Shown piece by piece: positions 1 through 12,860 of a DNA stretch of 23,224 nt. The position numbers and the translations under genes are program-made. The notes beneath the pieces were generated by a model. The model ran no database searches, was not told the origin of the DNA, and saw nothing but the letters and a program-made list of their open reading frames with translations. The first letter of the stretch is position 1. Each line of letters starts with the position of its first letter. This DNA comes from Pelargonium tetragonum (lineage: Eukaryota > Streptophyta > Magnoliopsida > Geraniales > Geraniaceae): the NCBI GenBank assembly GCA_036897445.1, contig JAYMTL010000195.1:1-23224 (forward strand), given 5' to 3'.

Positions 1-3000
1 TCAATAAAAAAATCTTTTGTAATTATTCCTGATCACGAAAACTTAAAGATCAAGAATATGGCGACTCTCTTTTTTATAAGTAATACGTACTAGTACCAAG
101 GAACCAACAATAATGATAAAAGAAGCCTCTCCAAATTAGAAAATCATTTACACATATAGCTAGGAATGCAGGAACCCCCTCGTTCGGATCTCTCTGCCTT
201 TACTATTTAACTCTTATATATTCCCGATAACTAACCCAAAGTTAGAACCGTGTTAGAATAGAATTAAAATATTACACGGATATCTGTTAAGTACTGCGCT
301 TAAGGGGTGAGGTGCTTTTTCTACGAGAATCCCTTTTCTTTTATACTCCTAAACAAACTCTAAGCACTTGTCCAAAAACTTTATTCCTCTGGAGGCACTT
401 AAGCTAGTCGAGGTTTTTTAGCATGTTCTAATGTAGGAAACTCTTAAACATGTAAGCTTTTCTTTTATGTTATGTGTTACTTGAGATTCTCAAAAGGAGT
501 AGACATTTAGTATCCAACAATTCGAGGAGATTCCTTATAGAGTTAAGGAGTACTCTAGATTAAAGGTTGGCTTTTGCAAGAGTCTACTTAAATAGCCAAG
601 AACTTGTGCTTGCATTTTTTTTATAATTTCTAAATAATGAATTTACAAGGTATCTTGTTAGGCTTAGAGTATTTGACCTTATGAATGTGTATTTATATAC
701 TCATTTCGCCTTCGTGACTAGAAACTTCATCACGTGTAAATAATGCCCATATTTTTTTTACTTCTCTCTTTCTTGTAACAAATTCAAGTTCCTAACAATT
801 TTGATTTACTGTAACCCCTTAAAACTCAGGGTTTCTTTTTTAACTAATACAACCTGCAACAAAGGGAATCCCCTACACAAAAAGTACTTGGTATCACTAA
901 ATATAAAGCGGGTCTGGTGAAACCTTAAATTTACTTAATAAAAAAGCATAAATTAAACCTTTTAAGGAAACTTAGTCGGATAATTCTTTAGTTACCCCTA
1001 GCCTTAACAAGGAATAGACTAAGGGGCCTTAACTGTATTTAAACTAGAAAAAAAAAGGTAAACGGACTGCCCCAAAAATTACTAGCTAGAAACACTTCTT
1101 TGGTAAATATCTTTTATTTCTTGCCTCACAGAAGGCTTTTTGCTTTGCTTGTTTATTAGTTTTTTTCCAGGAACTCTGGACTTTATTAGTAATCGCGGGC
1201 ATTCCCCTCCACTATAGTTATCCCAGCACGAAGCCTTTAACTTGGAAATACAAATTGTCTTACTTGGTACCAAAAATACATGAGCCCCTTCACCACTTTT
1301 TGTTACCTTTTTTCTTTTAATTCTATTAAAGGATACCTAGCGAAATGCAATAGTTTAGAGGAGTTTTTAGGTATACCTATTAAGGGGTACTTTTTATAAG
1401 AGTAAAGCAGACTTTTACTAGTCAACAAGCGAGGGTTTTTTGTTCCTATGTAGAACCCTAGTAATAAAATAAAAAAGCTTTTGCTTAGGTATTATAAAAT
1501 ATTTATTTAGATAATTTTGAAGGATCTAGAAAACTAGTTGAGTCTTTTTTACACTTTATATTACATAGTAGAAGCTTTTTTTAACTCGAGGTAGATTTAC
1601 TTTACAGAAAGTTTTCGATACAGGATTCTTTATGGTATTAAGTTTGGTTACAGGTACTTTCCCACTTTTATAAAAAAACTCTCGAGTGAAGGTCTAAATG
1701 TTGTATCAGTAGTTAATACTACTCTAGGACAACTGCCAGATAGGAAAGACTTTCTTAATGAAATCTCATACAAGAGTCCTTGGAGGCTTTCCAAGTGAAT
1801 AAAAGTCTAAAAATCAAACCCCGCTTTAGGGGCAACCGATGCAGGGATTCTTCCTTAGTATAAGAGGGACAAAAGCCGAACACTTCAAAAGATAAGTAGC
1901 TCTATAAAAAAGAGGGCATTACAAGCGCATCGTTAGATCTTAGGCATCTTGCAAGATTCCTTACGCCCGAATATATAAAGTGTCTTTCTTCAAGACAGAG
2001 TACTACTAAATAAATGATTGCTTTCTAAGGCTTATGTCAGTAAGGAAACAATGGAGATTCTTCCGTCAAAAAAGGGTGGATATAGCGTCAGTCAAGTAAT
2101 AAGAGCCCGGTGTAGGTTAAAAAGTACGTAACCTAAGATTCTGGATGCCTTGAATTTATGAGAATCTATGAACTAAGGAATCAACTAAAACTTCCTGTTC
2201 TATCTTGATATACAACCTAGAATGAAAAACCCCTATAGGGCCCCGTACGAATGGAATCGTTTGAGAGTAGTGTGTCACAATTGAAAGAAAGGAGATTAAG
2301 TGTCTAAAAAAGGGGTCCCTTTAAAAAATCGTACGGGTGGGTTATATTATAATAGACGGAAATATTAAGTTCCATTATGAGTTGACAAATCAAGAGCTTG
2401 CGCTTCAAGGCATCCTCCTTAAGATAGTTTTTTTTAGGATTTCCTCCTCCTTCAGCTCTAAAAAAGCAAAGGGTAGGAATACGAGGCATAAACCATACTA
2501 TAAGGGGCTCTTGTCGTTCTAAATTTTGATAAAACCTTCTCTACGCGACACAATACAAAGTAAGGGGAATACGGATCCGCTTCTCCTTAAGAGACCCACT
2601 CTCTTATTTGTAAGAAATTCTACCTTTTAAACGAAAAATTTTAGCTCTAGTTATGAATTGTGAATACTATACGATTCTTGTATAATCTCTGAAATTACCC
2701 TTTGAAAACCCGAAAAGAACAAATGCTAAAACCAAGAGGACTATAAAGGATTCCCTTGGCCTGATAGGAGTTTAGTAACTCACGATGATTAAAGCGTGAA
2801 ATTACCAAAGTTATTCTGAACTTGCTGAGACATAAAAGGGGTAAACTAAAGCATTCACTCCAACCAAAATCTTTCTTTTAAAGTTATGGAAGTAGCTAGA
2901 ATTACTAATTAAATGTTTAGTAGCCTAACTTTGTGTTAATTTTAGGCATTAAATACTAGGATCCTTTATCTAATCTGCATACATATTACTAGACTTGGCA

Positions 3001-6000
3001 GTAAGCCCGCTGCTAAGTAACTTATCTTCCTCTTTATGTATGAATCTCATTATCTAACATTTACAGGAATTCGGAGTCTTTTAGCAAGATTGAGTCTTAT
3101 GTTACCATGAGCTAAGTATTAAGATCTTTTCCGAAAGCTTTTATCAAAGGAGTCCTGTTTTCAAGTATTGTGTCTTTTTTTGTAATCTTACGTATTTGAG
3201 AGGGTACACGTTCGCCCAGCAAGTAGGTATATTTAACTCCTTCTTATTGTTGTAAAGTACAATACCTTAATTTTTGTTTCTTTTTCAAGATTATTTTAGA
3301 ATCTAGTTGATACTTAATGTAAGTCAAACTTCAGTACTAAAGAAATGCGGTTGCTCCTGTCAAAGTAAAACAAGAGGAAGGGAGGCCCTGGAAATAGACT
3401 AAAGGAAAGGGTGTCACAAAAGTAATAGCTCGAGAAGTGCGGCAAAGTTTAGCGTCGCGACTCTAAAAAAAGAGGAACGAAACACTTAAATTAAATTAGG
3501 CTTAAAAGAACCCGTAGTAATAAAAGAAATTGACTTAGGAAGAACAGGGGCCCGCTGTACTTTTAATATTAAGCTCAGTAGAAGTTTTCCCGATTTGAAA
3601 AAAACTATAAACATGACATAGGGAAGTCTCTAGCAGAACCATAAAGACTCCCTTTTGTTAACTTCTAGAAATACCCCGAGAAAAATCGTACCTTAAGTAA
3701 CTCTAGGGGAGGGGTTCCTACCTAAATGTCTTGAAAGTAGGATTTCAACAGAACTCAATTTGTACATTAAAAATCTGGTATACGAATACAAAATGGACCC
3801 TTTTCTTACCTCTGCTTAAGGGGTCGCGGGGTTTTTTTTGAAAACCGGGGTTAAAGCTAGCCTCGCATTAGGAAAATAGATAAAGGTAAGCCTTTTAAAA
3901 ATCTCATTTAATACGGGGTTTCCCGAGAAATACAATATGAAGGATTCCCTTGTTTTGAAGACGTAATTCCGTTTTACTCTTTGCTTAGTTCTATTTCCTA
4001 TCCTAAAGGGGTGGCGCGCAAACTACTATATCTACGGTATATATATTTCTTATCCTGTCAATAAACATCCTTATTCAATATAATATATCTATCACGCTAC
4101 CAAAGCTTCAGTTGTCTGGGTTCTTAGTTTTTTGTGCAAATTAAAGTTCTGCGAAAAGGTATGAATTAACGGAGTCCTTGCCTTAAAACAAAAAAGGGCC
4201 CAGAAAAAAGAAAAACTTTCTAGGACTTCTTTAAATTCCAAGGATAGCTTATAAGAGTCGCGCATGGGTTTCACAGCCAAACGAGAGATACGAAATTCTT
4301 TAGTTTGAGTTACGGGACGGCAATAAAAAGTAGAAAAACCTAAATCTTCCAATTTTAATAGGTATTTATCCCTATCCGGTTATAGCTATTCCAGAGCTTC
4401 TTCCATTTAATAAAAGCGATGAAACTACATGCACTACTCTGCTTGATACTAGATTTAGCTTCTCTTGGCGTTGCGGATTTAAAACCCGGTAACAAAGAAC
4501 AAAGGTAGGATTCCTATCGAAACTCTGTACCCGCCATTTTGTACTTCGGAGATATGAATTTATGCAAGAGGAAGCCTCTTTTATTTATTAATCCTATAAG
4601 CTTTTAGTAAAAATTAAGACTAGTACCCGCGTCACTTATCCAACCAGGTTTTTACTATTTAAGAGTATTGTCTTTATCCTACTTTATCTTATATGAGTAA
4701 GCACCTTTTTAACTGCTCATAAAGATATTTTTAATAAAGAATTTCCATAGGCTCTGCTAGATATACCTGTATGCTGATGACAGACTAAGTCTAGGTGGGA
4801 AATGTGGGCAGGGGTTATAATTTAGGAGGATATAGATACAAGGAAAGGTATAGCTGCAAGGACTCGGATAGGTATAAGGTCAGTAGAGAAACAAGCTCGA
4901 AATAGAAGGGTTCCCTGAGATGAGATATAGAAAGATTCGGTTCTTTAGTAAATCTTAATGAGTTACGCTTTAATCTTTTTAGTAATTTAAAAAAGCGCTC
5001 TGTTACTTCTCCGACTCTGGGTCCTTTTGCACAACGTGACCCTTTGTATTGGTGTACGAAATACAAGCTAAATCAAATGCAAAAACTTATTAAACTAGCT
5101 GAAAAGTGTATAAATAGAAGGTTTTTTACGGAGACATTATGTTCATATGCTTACACGGGTCTCTTGATTCTATCGGAAATTCATTACCAACTTTGGGTAG
5201 ACTCGTAAAAAGCACAAGAAAAAATGCACGCAAATTAAAAAGAAAACCTGTATTAAGTCTAGTATTTCTCTAACTTGACGGCACAGAGTTTTTTTATAGA
5301 ATAGGACCCTTTTCGACCAAAAGTATATGAAAACTAAAGCAAATTATTCTGGTTTTAAGTCTTTAATCTCATACCGCTACTGAGAAAGTTTACCCTTTAA
5401 TTTATCCCTTCTCTGCAGCACTAAAACTTTGGTTGGATTCTCTCTAATTCGAAGTCTTTTACGATTCTGCTTAGCCTTCGTTATACTCAAAATTTTTGGT
5501 AGGCTTGTTTGCTAAAACTTTAGAAATAGCTTAGACCTTAGAATTCTCGGAGCAGCCCCTTTAAGGGTAACCGCCTGAGGAATGCACTAAGACTTATGTT
5601 AACCTAAAAAGAATTTTTTTGTATTTTTCTGTCTTTATTTACTATGCCATCAAGTTACGGGATGCCCTCAGTTATAAACCTTAGGAAAGGATTCCTATAT
5701 AGAAGAGGTAATGCAATTAAAAGACTTTTTACAAGAATGCAAGGGTTCAAGTTCAAATTGAAGTAGCACGGATATCTTTTCTTTCTATAAGAGATTTTTA
5801 AAACACCGATCAATTATGGGCCTGCCATCATTATATTTATTAATTTGACTTGTTTTGGAATCTCAAATACCTTAAATTGTCGAAACATCCTATACTTACG
5901 AACAGGTCGAATCCATTTAAATACTTGTAAGAATCCGCCTATTTTACTATTAAATCCAAAAAGGGAACCCGGGAATTGCTTACTCCCAGCTCTTATTTTC

Positions 6001-6567
6001 TCAGTTACTTAACATCATTGCGTTCCCTTAGTATTTCTAAATAAATATTTGAGTGGAATATATCTTAATAACTTAAAGGAAATTTTTGTGTTTTAGGTTA
6101 CCGTTTCGTTTCTAAAATAAAAGTGGTGTAGGAGCTCCAATAAAGGGGTATTACTTTAGTCTCTCCCCGGAATCCATTAGAGTATAATACATGATTTTTT
6201 TCACGAGGTTTCGAAAGATATAATAATTTTCTAAGAGGTTTCTCTAAAAAGGTTGCAAGTAGACCCATAATAGGAATGCCTATTTAAGAAATAAGCTAGC
6301 TCGAAGATTAAGACCCTAAAAAAAGAGGAATCCTTTTTTATACTGCATCGGAAAAAGTAGAACTAGTCAATAAGCCAGAATCTTTTTAGAGTAGGTATAC
6401 TTTAAAAATTCCTGTATTGGATTCAGTGTTGAAAAACAACTTATTTTATACATTTACATTAGAATGAGAAAGTGTACAAAACTCCTCAATTGATTAGATT
6501 TGAAATTTTACCCTTGTTAGCTGAATCCGCAAGGCTTTCTATCCCTTGAATTAAACAAGAAATTTAG
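1..6567. other. Non-coding AT-rich stretch, no recognisable gene
   Basis: All six frames are closed at short intervals; the longest open frames here are 61 to 86 codons, the length expected by chance at about 34% G+C. None of the translations (for example the minus-strand frames at 4092-4352 and 4815-5066) shows a motif or family resemblance I recognise. The stretch contains many of the GGANTCC near-palindromes listed separately, and one 14-base near-perfect palindrome at 2309-2322 (AAAGGG, two centre bases, CCCTTT arms). I see no tRNA, rRNA, long repeat or promoter array. Absence of genes is a direct observation; why the DNA is empty is not shown. Confidence 0.75.
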
Positions 6568-6684
6568 CGTATATCATAGGGAATTTCTATAACTTTTTGC
6601 TGTATTTTAGACTAAATGCTAAATCTTTTTTTATTTAGAAGTCCTTTAATTAATGTTGATAAACCAAATTCCCTATGATATACG
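6568..6684. mobile_element. Possible MITE: 117-bp segment with perfect 19-bp inverted ends
   Basis: CGTATATCATAGGGAATTT at 6568-6586 is repeated exactly, inverted, at 6666-6684, with 79 bases between. From base composition, a 19-bp perfect inverted repeat this close should occur by chance far less than once in such a window. The interior is AT-rich, has no open frame, and contains a smaller TTTAG...CTAAA inverted pair. TTA occurs just outside both ends (TTTAG left, GTTAAC right), which would suit a TA target duplication, but the two sides differ by a base so the boundary is uncertain. Size, terminal inverted repeats and lack of coding capacity fit a miniature inverted-repeat element. I saw no second copy in the window, so a hairpin RNA or a recombination-derived inverted repeat are alternatives. 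Confidence 0.45.
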
Positions 6685-7359
6685 GTTAACTAAAAGAGAG
6701 AAGGAAATCCTTTTCTTTTTTTAGGATCTAGGATATATAAAGGCGGAAAAAATCCTGCTATTAATTAGAATTCTCTACAAAGCGCTTTATCAAATCTTAA
6801 GCTTAAAGAAGCTTCTTCTTGAAAGCTCTAAAGTACAAAGGAATTCCTTAAGTAGAAGTTAAAGTCATTTTATAAAAAAACCCTGTTGTTTGAAATGAAA
6901 ATACTCTATGGGCTCCACGGGTTCTATTTGTTACTCTAGACGACTTAACTTACTTTTTCATATCCCTACCAAAATTGAAAAGGAAAGAAAGAAATTACTT
7001 TTTCTATTTTTATACTTCTCCTTCTGGTTATATAACTTTTGCTTTTATTTAGAGGTATTTACAAAAAATTTGGAGTTCCTTTAGTTCCGAATCTAAAAGT
7101 AATGAAAAGCAATAGTAATGAGAATGAGTAGGAGGAATTCAAATAATAACATAGTAAATACAGACTCTATAAGCCTCGAATGTAACAACACTAGGCCTCT
7201 AAACTAGTAAAGGTTAGATAGTAACTTAGGAATTGTTCCAGTGAATCTAAACCCATTTTCTTACTTAAGGGCTATAACTTTCCTATTCATACTCGTTTTT
7301 GTTAATAACTGCAACAGCTTTTTTAATTTCTTATCAGTCTTATAAGAGAGTTCCAAAAC
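6685..7359. other. Non-coding, no structure seen
   Basis: Short stop-ridden AT-rich sequence between the inverted-repeat element and the pyrimidine-rich block. It contains one 8-base palindrome GGAATTCC at 6840-6847, and nothing else I can support. Confidence 0.7.
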
Positions 7360-7880
7360 TCGTTTCTGCACCACCTCTCTCCACCCCATACTTTAAGAGC
7401 TAAACCCAGACACTCTTCCTAGCAGCTATACCGACTCATTTCTAGCTTTTCTATTGCCAGAATTGACTAAAACTAGGACTTCTTTTGCTCTCTAAAATCT
7501 AAAGGGGATTTCCCTTATTAACTTAAAAGGTGGAACACGAAACCTTCTCCTTTTCTTTTGTCTTGCCTACTTGCCTAATTGGAAGTTCTAAATCCCTAGA
7601 GGTTAGTCCCTATTACCTCTTGTTAAGACTTTCCTTCAGATTAAAAACTACTTAGAAAGACAATTACTTATTTCATACTCCCATTCTTCAGAGCTAAAAA
7701 CCGCACTCTCTTATTCATACCTTTTTCTTCTTAAGAACTTTTTCCGTATCTGAGGCATACTCTAAGCTCAGAGCTAAGCTTTTATTCTGTACCTAACCCT
7801 TCTAAATACCTAGACCTTCCCTCTTGGCTATACCCAAAACCGGTTGTAGAACCACGTCCATGCGCTAAAATTAGTCTACC
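7360..7880. repeat. Pyrimidine-rich block with weak degenerate repeats
   Basis: The plus strand is strongly biased to C and T for about 500 bases, unlike the mixed sequence on both sides. Inside it a pair of words recurs in the same order: CATACT followed by AGAGCTA at 7387/7396, 7674/7690 and 7756/7770. The first two AGAGCTA copies continue similarly (AAACCC...CACTCT and AAAACC...CACTCT). TATTACCTCT at 7611-7620 also occurs in the repeat fragment at 22779-22788. This looks like a decayed, internally repetitive segment. The similarity is short and could be partly a by-product of the pyrimidine bias. Confidence 0.35.
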
Positions 7881-10800
7881 TCACGGGGTCTTTTTTGTAT
7901 ACACATTTTAAGTTTTTTACATTAGACCTCTTTATCAATTCTATATTCTTAATTACAAAAATCCTAGAGAAATGCTTTTATCCTTGCATAAATAAAGAAC
8001 CAAAATATAGAATTCTATCTCTTTGTGAAACCTTTCGTGAATTCCTTAGAACCTCCCAAGCAGAAACAAGTATATACTTTCCCTTACTTAGAAAATGTCT
8101 GCCTTAAATCTTAGCAAAGAGACTCCTTCTGCCTTTTAAGGTCCCTTAAAACAGGATATTCTTGTAGAAAATGGTTCGGGTTTCGCTTTATCTAAAGGCT
8201 CTCTACAACAATGTTTTTAATAAGATATCCAGGAATCTCTAATTCGATGTAGTCTCCCCCAGAAGGGTTTAACAGGATTCCTAAGTGTTAAAAACAGGGA
8301 GTATTCCTTTATGAATGCAGTTCTTAAGAAATTAATATGTTAAAAATCCTTTTTCTATTTCTCTACTGCTAGAGTAGAGGTACATGCTTGGATCAAAGGT
8401 ATAGGTTCAAATTCACTTTAGGACTTTATGTGTCCTCCTATTTCACAAAAAGGGATGCAGATTCAACAAAAAGAAAACAAAACTATCTAGAATGAATAAA
8501 GTTTACCCTTAGTTTAAGATACCTTCTGACTCTTTTTACGTTCGATTTCCTATATGCTTTCATTAAAAAGGCTTTACTCGGTTCTCATTAGTGGAAATTT
8601 ATAAGAGCCTCTCAATTTCTTATAGTTAGTAGACTTCCTTAGAAAAAGAGACTCGGTTTTAATCCTGCTCTTTTTATTAACTAGATTCGAGAACTCGGGG
8701 CACTGAAAGAAGGTAAAGATATTCTATAATTTCACTTTTTGGGGCTTTTACTATTATCCCTGATTTTGTTTAGGAGTTCTTAATCGACTAGAGTTTTCGT
8801 TACCCCATATTCTAGAATTGATCCTTTCTTTAAAAGGTTTTACTTAATTCTGGCTTTGGATTATCCCTCTTACTTGTAATTGGGTTGCCGACCCCAAAGT
8901 GGAAAACTAGTGCCGGGAAAACTTTCTTCTCCTTAAATAAATATGGCAGAAATTTTAGGCCTCTTATAGTAAAGGGAGAAATAAACAAAGATAGAGAGCG
9001 CGGATATGAAGTTTAAAAGTTTTTACAGTATACGTGTGAATCCCTTGTGCCGAATTATCCTTAATTTATTAGGGCGGACCTTTGGAATTCTACCGGATTT
9101 ACAGGAACAAGTTTCTTTTAGGATTAGTAAAAAAAGAATTTCTTTTTGTGAGGAAAAATACGACTGGAGGAATTCTATTCTAGTGCAATACCTTTACCTT
9201 ACTGTGCACCCTTAAAATATAGATGAAACGAATTCTAATTCCAAAGTAGGCGGCCAGCTCTCTAAATTTCAGTGTAAGCCCAGGAACCCCTACCAACTAA
9301 ATCTATACTGCGCAAGAGACCTTTAGGGCCTCGCTCTAAAAACTAAGCAGAAGTTCTTACTCGTCCAAAAGTCGGAATGTCTAGTATCCCTTGACTCGAA
9401 AATCCTTAATACAAGAACTTCGAGGATAGTTTTTAAAAAGGGACCCGCAAAAATAGAGTCTATACGACACTTTGTTCTAGAAAACTCCCTTACGCTTCTA
9501 AAGAAAGAAAAGAATTTGACTTACGAAATTCTTTCTCATGAATGCTTTTTTTGTATATATAGGTTGTCCTTAGAAAGGGGAAACTCTTTGTCACATCTCA
9601 TCTTAATAAAGGCACTTCTTGATTAGAACCGGGTCCACTGGATTCACATTATTTTGAGATTTCCTTGATGACATGGGGCGCTCAAGTCTTGGTTTTAGTA
9701 AAGTATTCTATCTGTATAGAAAGTCTCAGTTTTACTTAGGTAATCCGGATTGTAGGACTCCATCCAAGTCAATAAGGCAGAGGTTTCGATATCTTTTAAT
9801 ATTTGTATATTTTACGGGGGAAATTTTGGAACACGGGGTCTTACTAGATACAATCAGAAAATGTGAGGTTTTTCTCCGGGTATATAAAAGTTTCTATAGA
9901 TAATAATTCCTATAAAGTAAGGAAATAATACAGATGCAAGCTCTCTAAAATAAAAACTTTCTCAGCTCCAAATAGTGTTTAGCTTTTTAGAAAAGTAAGT
10001 CTCCTCAACCAAAGCTGGTTGTCTCTTACAAGAATTTTTTCTTTTTTTAATAAAAAAGCCTAGGAAAATCAAAAAGCGGATCCTGCTTGGCTGAGGTATG
10101 GGGTCTGGAGTAGAAATTTTTATCATCTGCTTTTTAGTAACTCTTCTTCCCATAACTAGTAAATGGGAGCTATATGGCGTCAAATGGGCTAGCGCCGATA
10201 GGTACACTTTTCATCCGCACTGGAATTGTTAGGCTCTTTTTTATATGTAAGCCTTGTTAGATATTTTCACGGATAAGAGACTGCTTCGCATGAATATAAA
10301 AATGAGAAGAGAATATGAACAAGAAAAAGGCAAATGCCCGGAATGAGCAGTATAACGAAGAAAATCAATACTCTTAAAATTGCTTATATACAAAGTTCTT
10401 ATCCTTATTTATATCCAAGTATAGTAAAAGCAGCAGGTGAGGGCTCTCCATAATAAAAAAACTATACCTTTACTTGGTTCTACATCTCAAGAAGCAGACC
10501 GTGGGTTATACAGTGGAAAGTTTTTTGTATAACCTTATATGCTATGCAAGGAGTCCTGGGCATATGGTAGGTAATGGGGTTAACAACAAAATAAATTAGA
10601 CATAGGTTCTAAATTATGTACTGGATTTTTCCCGGTCAATTTAAAGGGTGTTTCTACTAGGAATTATAATAATAAGGTAGATCTTGCTCTTATTTAGGAA
10701 TCAACAGAAAGCTTGGTGCATAAATTTGATTCGGCAGTTCAAAGAATTTACTATAAAATTAGCTAACCAAAGCACTCTTTGATACATTTAATCTAAAAGC

Positions 10801-12419
10801 ATTTAGGGTTAGGATAGTTAAAATCTCCTAATATTATATATTTTTATCGGAAAAAAGGTTTTTTATTTAATCCCAAATTCTTTAAAAAATATACTACAGA
10901 GTATTTTAACAAAATTCTATAGCATATCCTTGGATTGGAATTAGGAGATACTGCTAAAATTACTGCAGGATACCACGCCACGGGTCCTGTTCTATAAGAT
11001 GTAGATTTACCGCTTCGGGGCAAACTCTTGGATATACTTTTGGAAAGTGAGAGAGGGTTCACTGTAAATTTTAAGTATTAAACTTAGCTTGGTGGGGGCT
11101 GATTTGTCTATAATTACGAAGCTGGCGTAATCCGAAAATTCTTCATTTTTTAATAAACCTGGAGTAATCAGGGCCCTATGCGAGGCAAGGCTTGTACCTT
11201 CACTCTTTTATAATTGCAAAGCAGCCAAAAAGCACAGTTATAACAATTCAGAGTAACTAATTTGACAAGAATTCTCGCTATACGATTGAATATCTTGTGC
11301 TTTTTATAGAAAACTTTAAAGGGAAAACGGGTCTAATTATATTATTATATTAAAATAGAAAGACAATAGCACAGGCTCCAAATTCTAGAGCAGAATCAGT
11401 TATCTAACTCTTGAAAGTAGGCTTATGAGGATATTCGAAATCTTTGATTATTTAAGATTCAACTGGCTTAGGCATATTAAATTACAGGAGCCCTAGTTAT
11501 ACTTAATTTAGGAGTCTCTCAAAATTTCTTATCAAAAAGTTGCTTAGTTCACATACTTGTTCCATTCCGAAATCGGGGCGGACTCATTAAGAGGAATTGG
11601 TAGGACTCTGAATTTGCAATAATAATGTCCTCGACAAAGAAACTGTGAGACAATTTTGAAAGTCCTTTTCCCAGCAATCCTATATTATAATAATTTGTAG
11701 TAAGTCATCCTTAGCTATCGGATTCTTGGCAGTCCCAAAAACTCATTAAAAAGCATAGCATTAATTCATTTTTATTACTTATTCTCCCCATATATAAAGC
11801 AGAACAAAACAAATTAAGTATAGACCTTACTCTGTAAATTCCTATCAAGGTAAAACTTATCGGAGTAAATAAAAAAGTCATCCTATAATTTCAAAAGCCT
11901 TTATTCACATACAAACACGCCTAGTTAAGAATATCTTTCTTGAAATGAAAACTCGACATCAAGTAAATTAACAGCTCTACTATCTGCTTCCCTTTTTTAA
12001 AATGCATACTTATCCAGATTTGTTTCTTTCCTTGTTAATTTAATTGGAATCAGGGACTGGCAATGCAATAAAACCAGGAAAAAAAGGAGCAACACCGTTT
12101 CACTTTAACTAGAAAAAAGAAATGACTAGTCCTGAAAGGGAGATTTGTTCTTAGAGCTAGAAAAACCCCTAACTCTATATTTTGACTTTTGTTTTTTTAT
12201 AAAGAATTCTGTCCTGTCCCTGTTTAGAACCTGCTCTATCCGAATAAGGCAAACTCAAAAGAATGCCCGGATCATATATAGGACTGCCCGCCTAAAAAAT
12301 GGCAAGGGAACGTGCTCCTGACTTAGTTACGCTTAGTTTATAATCTGTTCTGTAAAAACCTGTAATTACAATAGATCGGAAAAAAAACCTACGTCTATTC
12401 CGTGTTATAAGTACGTTAA
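7881..12419. other. Non-coding AT-rich stretch, no recognisable gene
   Basis: The longest open frames are 69 to 81 codons, start with ordinary or alternative starts, and have no recognisable product or convincing ribosome-binding site. A T-arm-like string at 8399-8413 and an 11-base TTAGGGTTAGG run near 10803 were examined and rejected. GGANTCC near-palindromes occur at 8275, 9755 and 10550. No RNA gene or long repeat is visible. Confidence 0.72.
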
Positions 12420-12860
12420 TTTAAATACTTGTACCCTCTAATTTCTTTTATTATTTATTCCCTACTTTACTTTAACTAGAGTCTAGAGTACAGAAAGACA
12501 ACTAAGAAAAAACTCCTATATTTATTAATCCCTATCATACCTTACTTGTCTGTGACTCTTACCCGGATTTTTTCTGTAGTATACCTCGTTTCTTATACAC
12601 ACCTACTTCTAAAACTTTCTAAGTCTTTGTAAGTAGACTCTGTATCACTTTTCTTAGGTATTACGAGGTTATGAAGAAGGCTCTGAGGAAAGGGATACAA
12701 ATTAAGTCAATAATAGGAAGGGTGTGGCTAAGAGTTTAGTTGCGGGTAGGCATAAGAAGAAGTAAGTCAATAAGCAGGGACTTGAAACTCATTATTTCCG
12801 TAAAGAAGTCAAGTGAAAGTCAAAGAGGCTCTGTTTTTACGGTTGGTGCTGGTGGTTCAT
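12420..12860 (-). repeat. Possible decayed inverted copy of the 20-kb repeat
   Basis: The plus strand is pyrimidine-rich at about 12420-12650 and switches to purine-rich, AAGTCAA/AAGTAAG-type sequence at 12660-12840. Read on the minus strand this is the same order as the units at 19960 and 20445: a CACCAAC-containing head, then TTGACTT-type pyrimidine sequence, then a purine-rich tail. The end at 12841-12857 (minus strand, ...CAGCACCAAC) resembles the CAATAACACCAAC head near 19985, with differences that are mainly A/T versus G/C, as if this copy were less degraded. The alignment is short and gapped, so homology is inferred from order and flavour rather than from long identity. Confidence 0.3.

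Noticed and set aside
2242-2339. 9-bp inverted repeat CCCGTACGA / TCGTACGGG
   Set aside because: At this spacing 9-bp inverted matches are common by chance, and the pairing does not extend.
8375-8425. Similarity to the T-arm of plastid-type tRNA-Arg (GGTATAGGTTCAAAT)
   Set aside because: Only about 15 bases match, the T stem cannot pair with what follows, and no anticodon or acceptor stem can be built.
10803-10813. Telomere-like TTAGGGTTAGG
   Set aside because: Fewer than two units; expected by chance in sequence of this kind.
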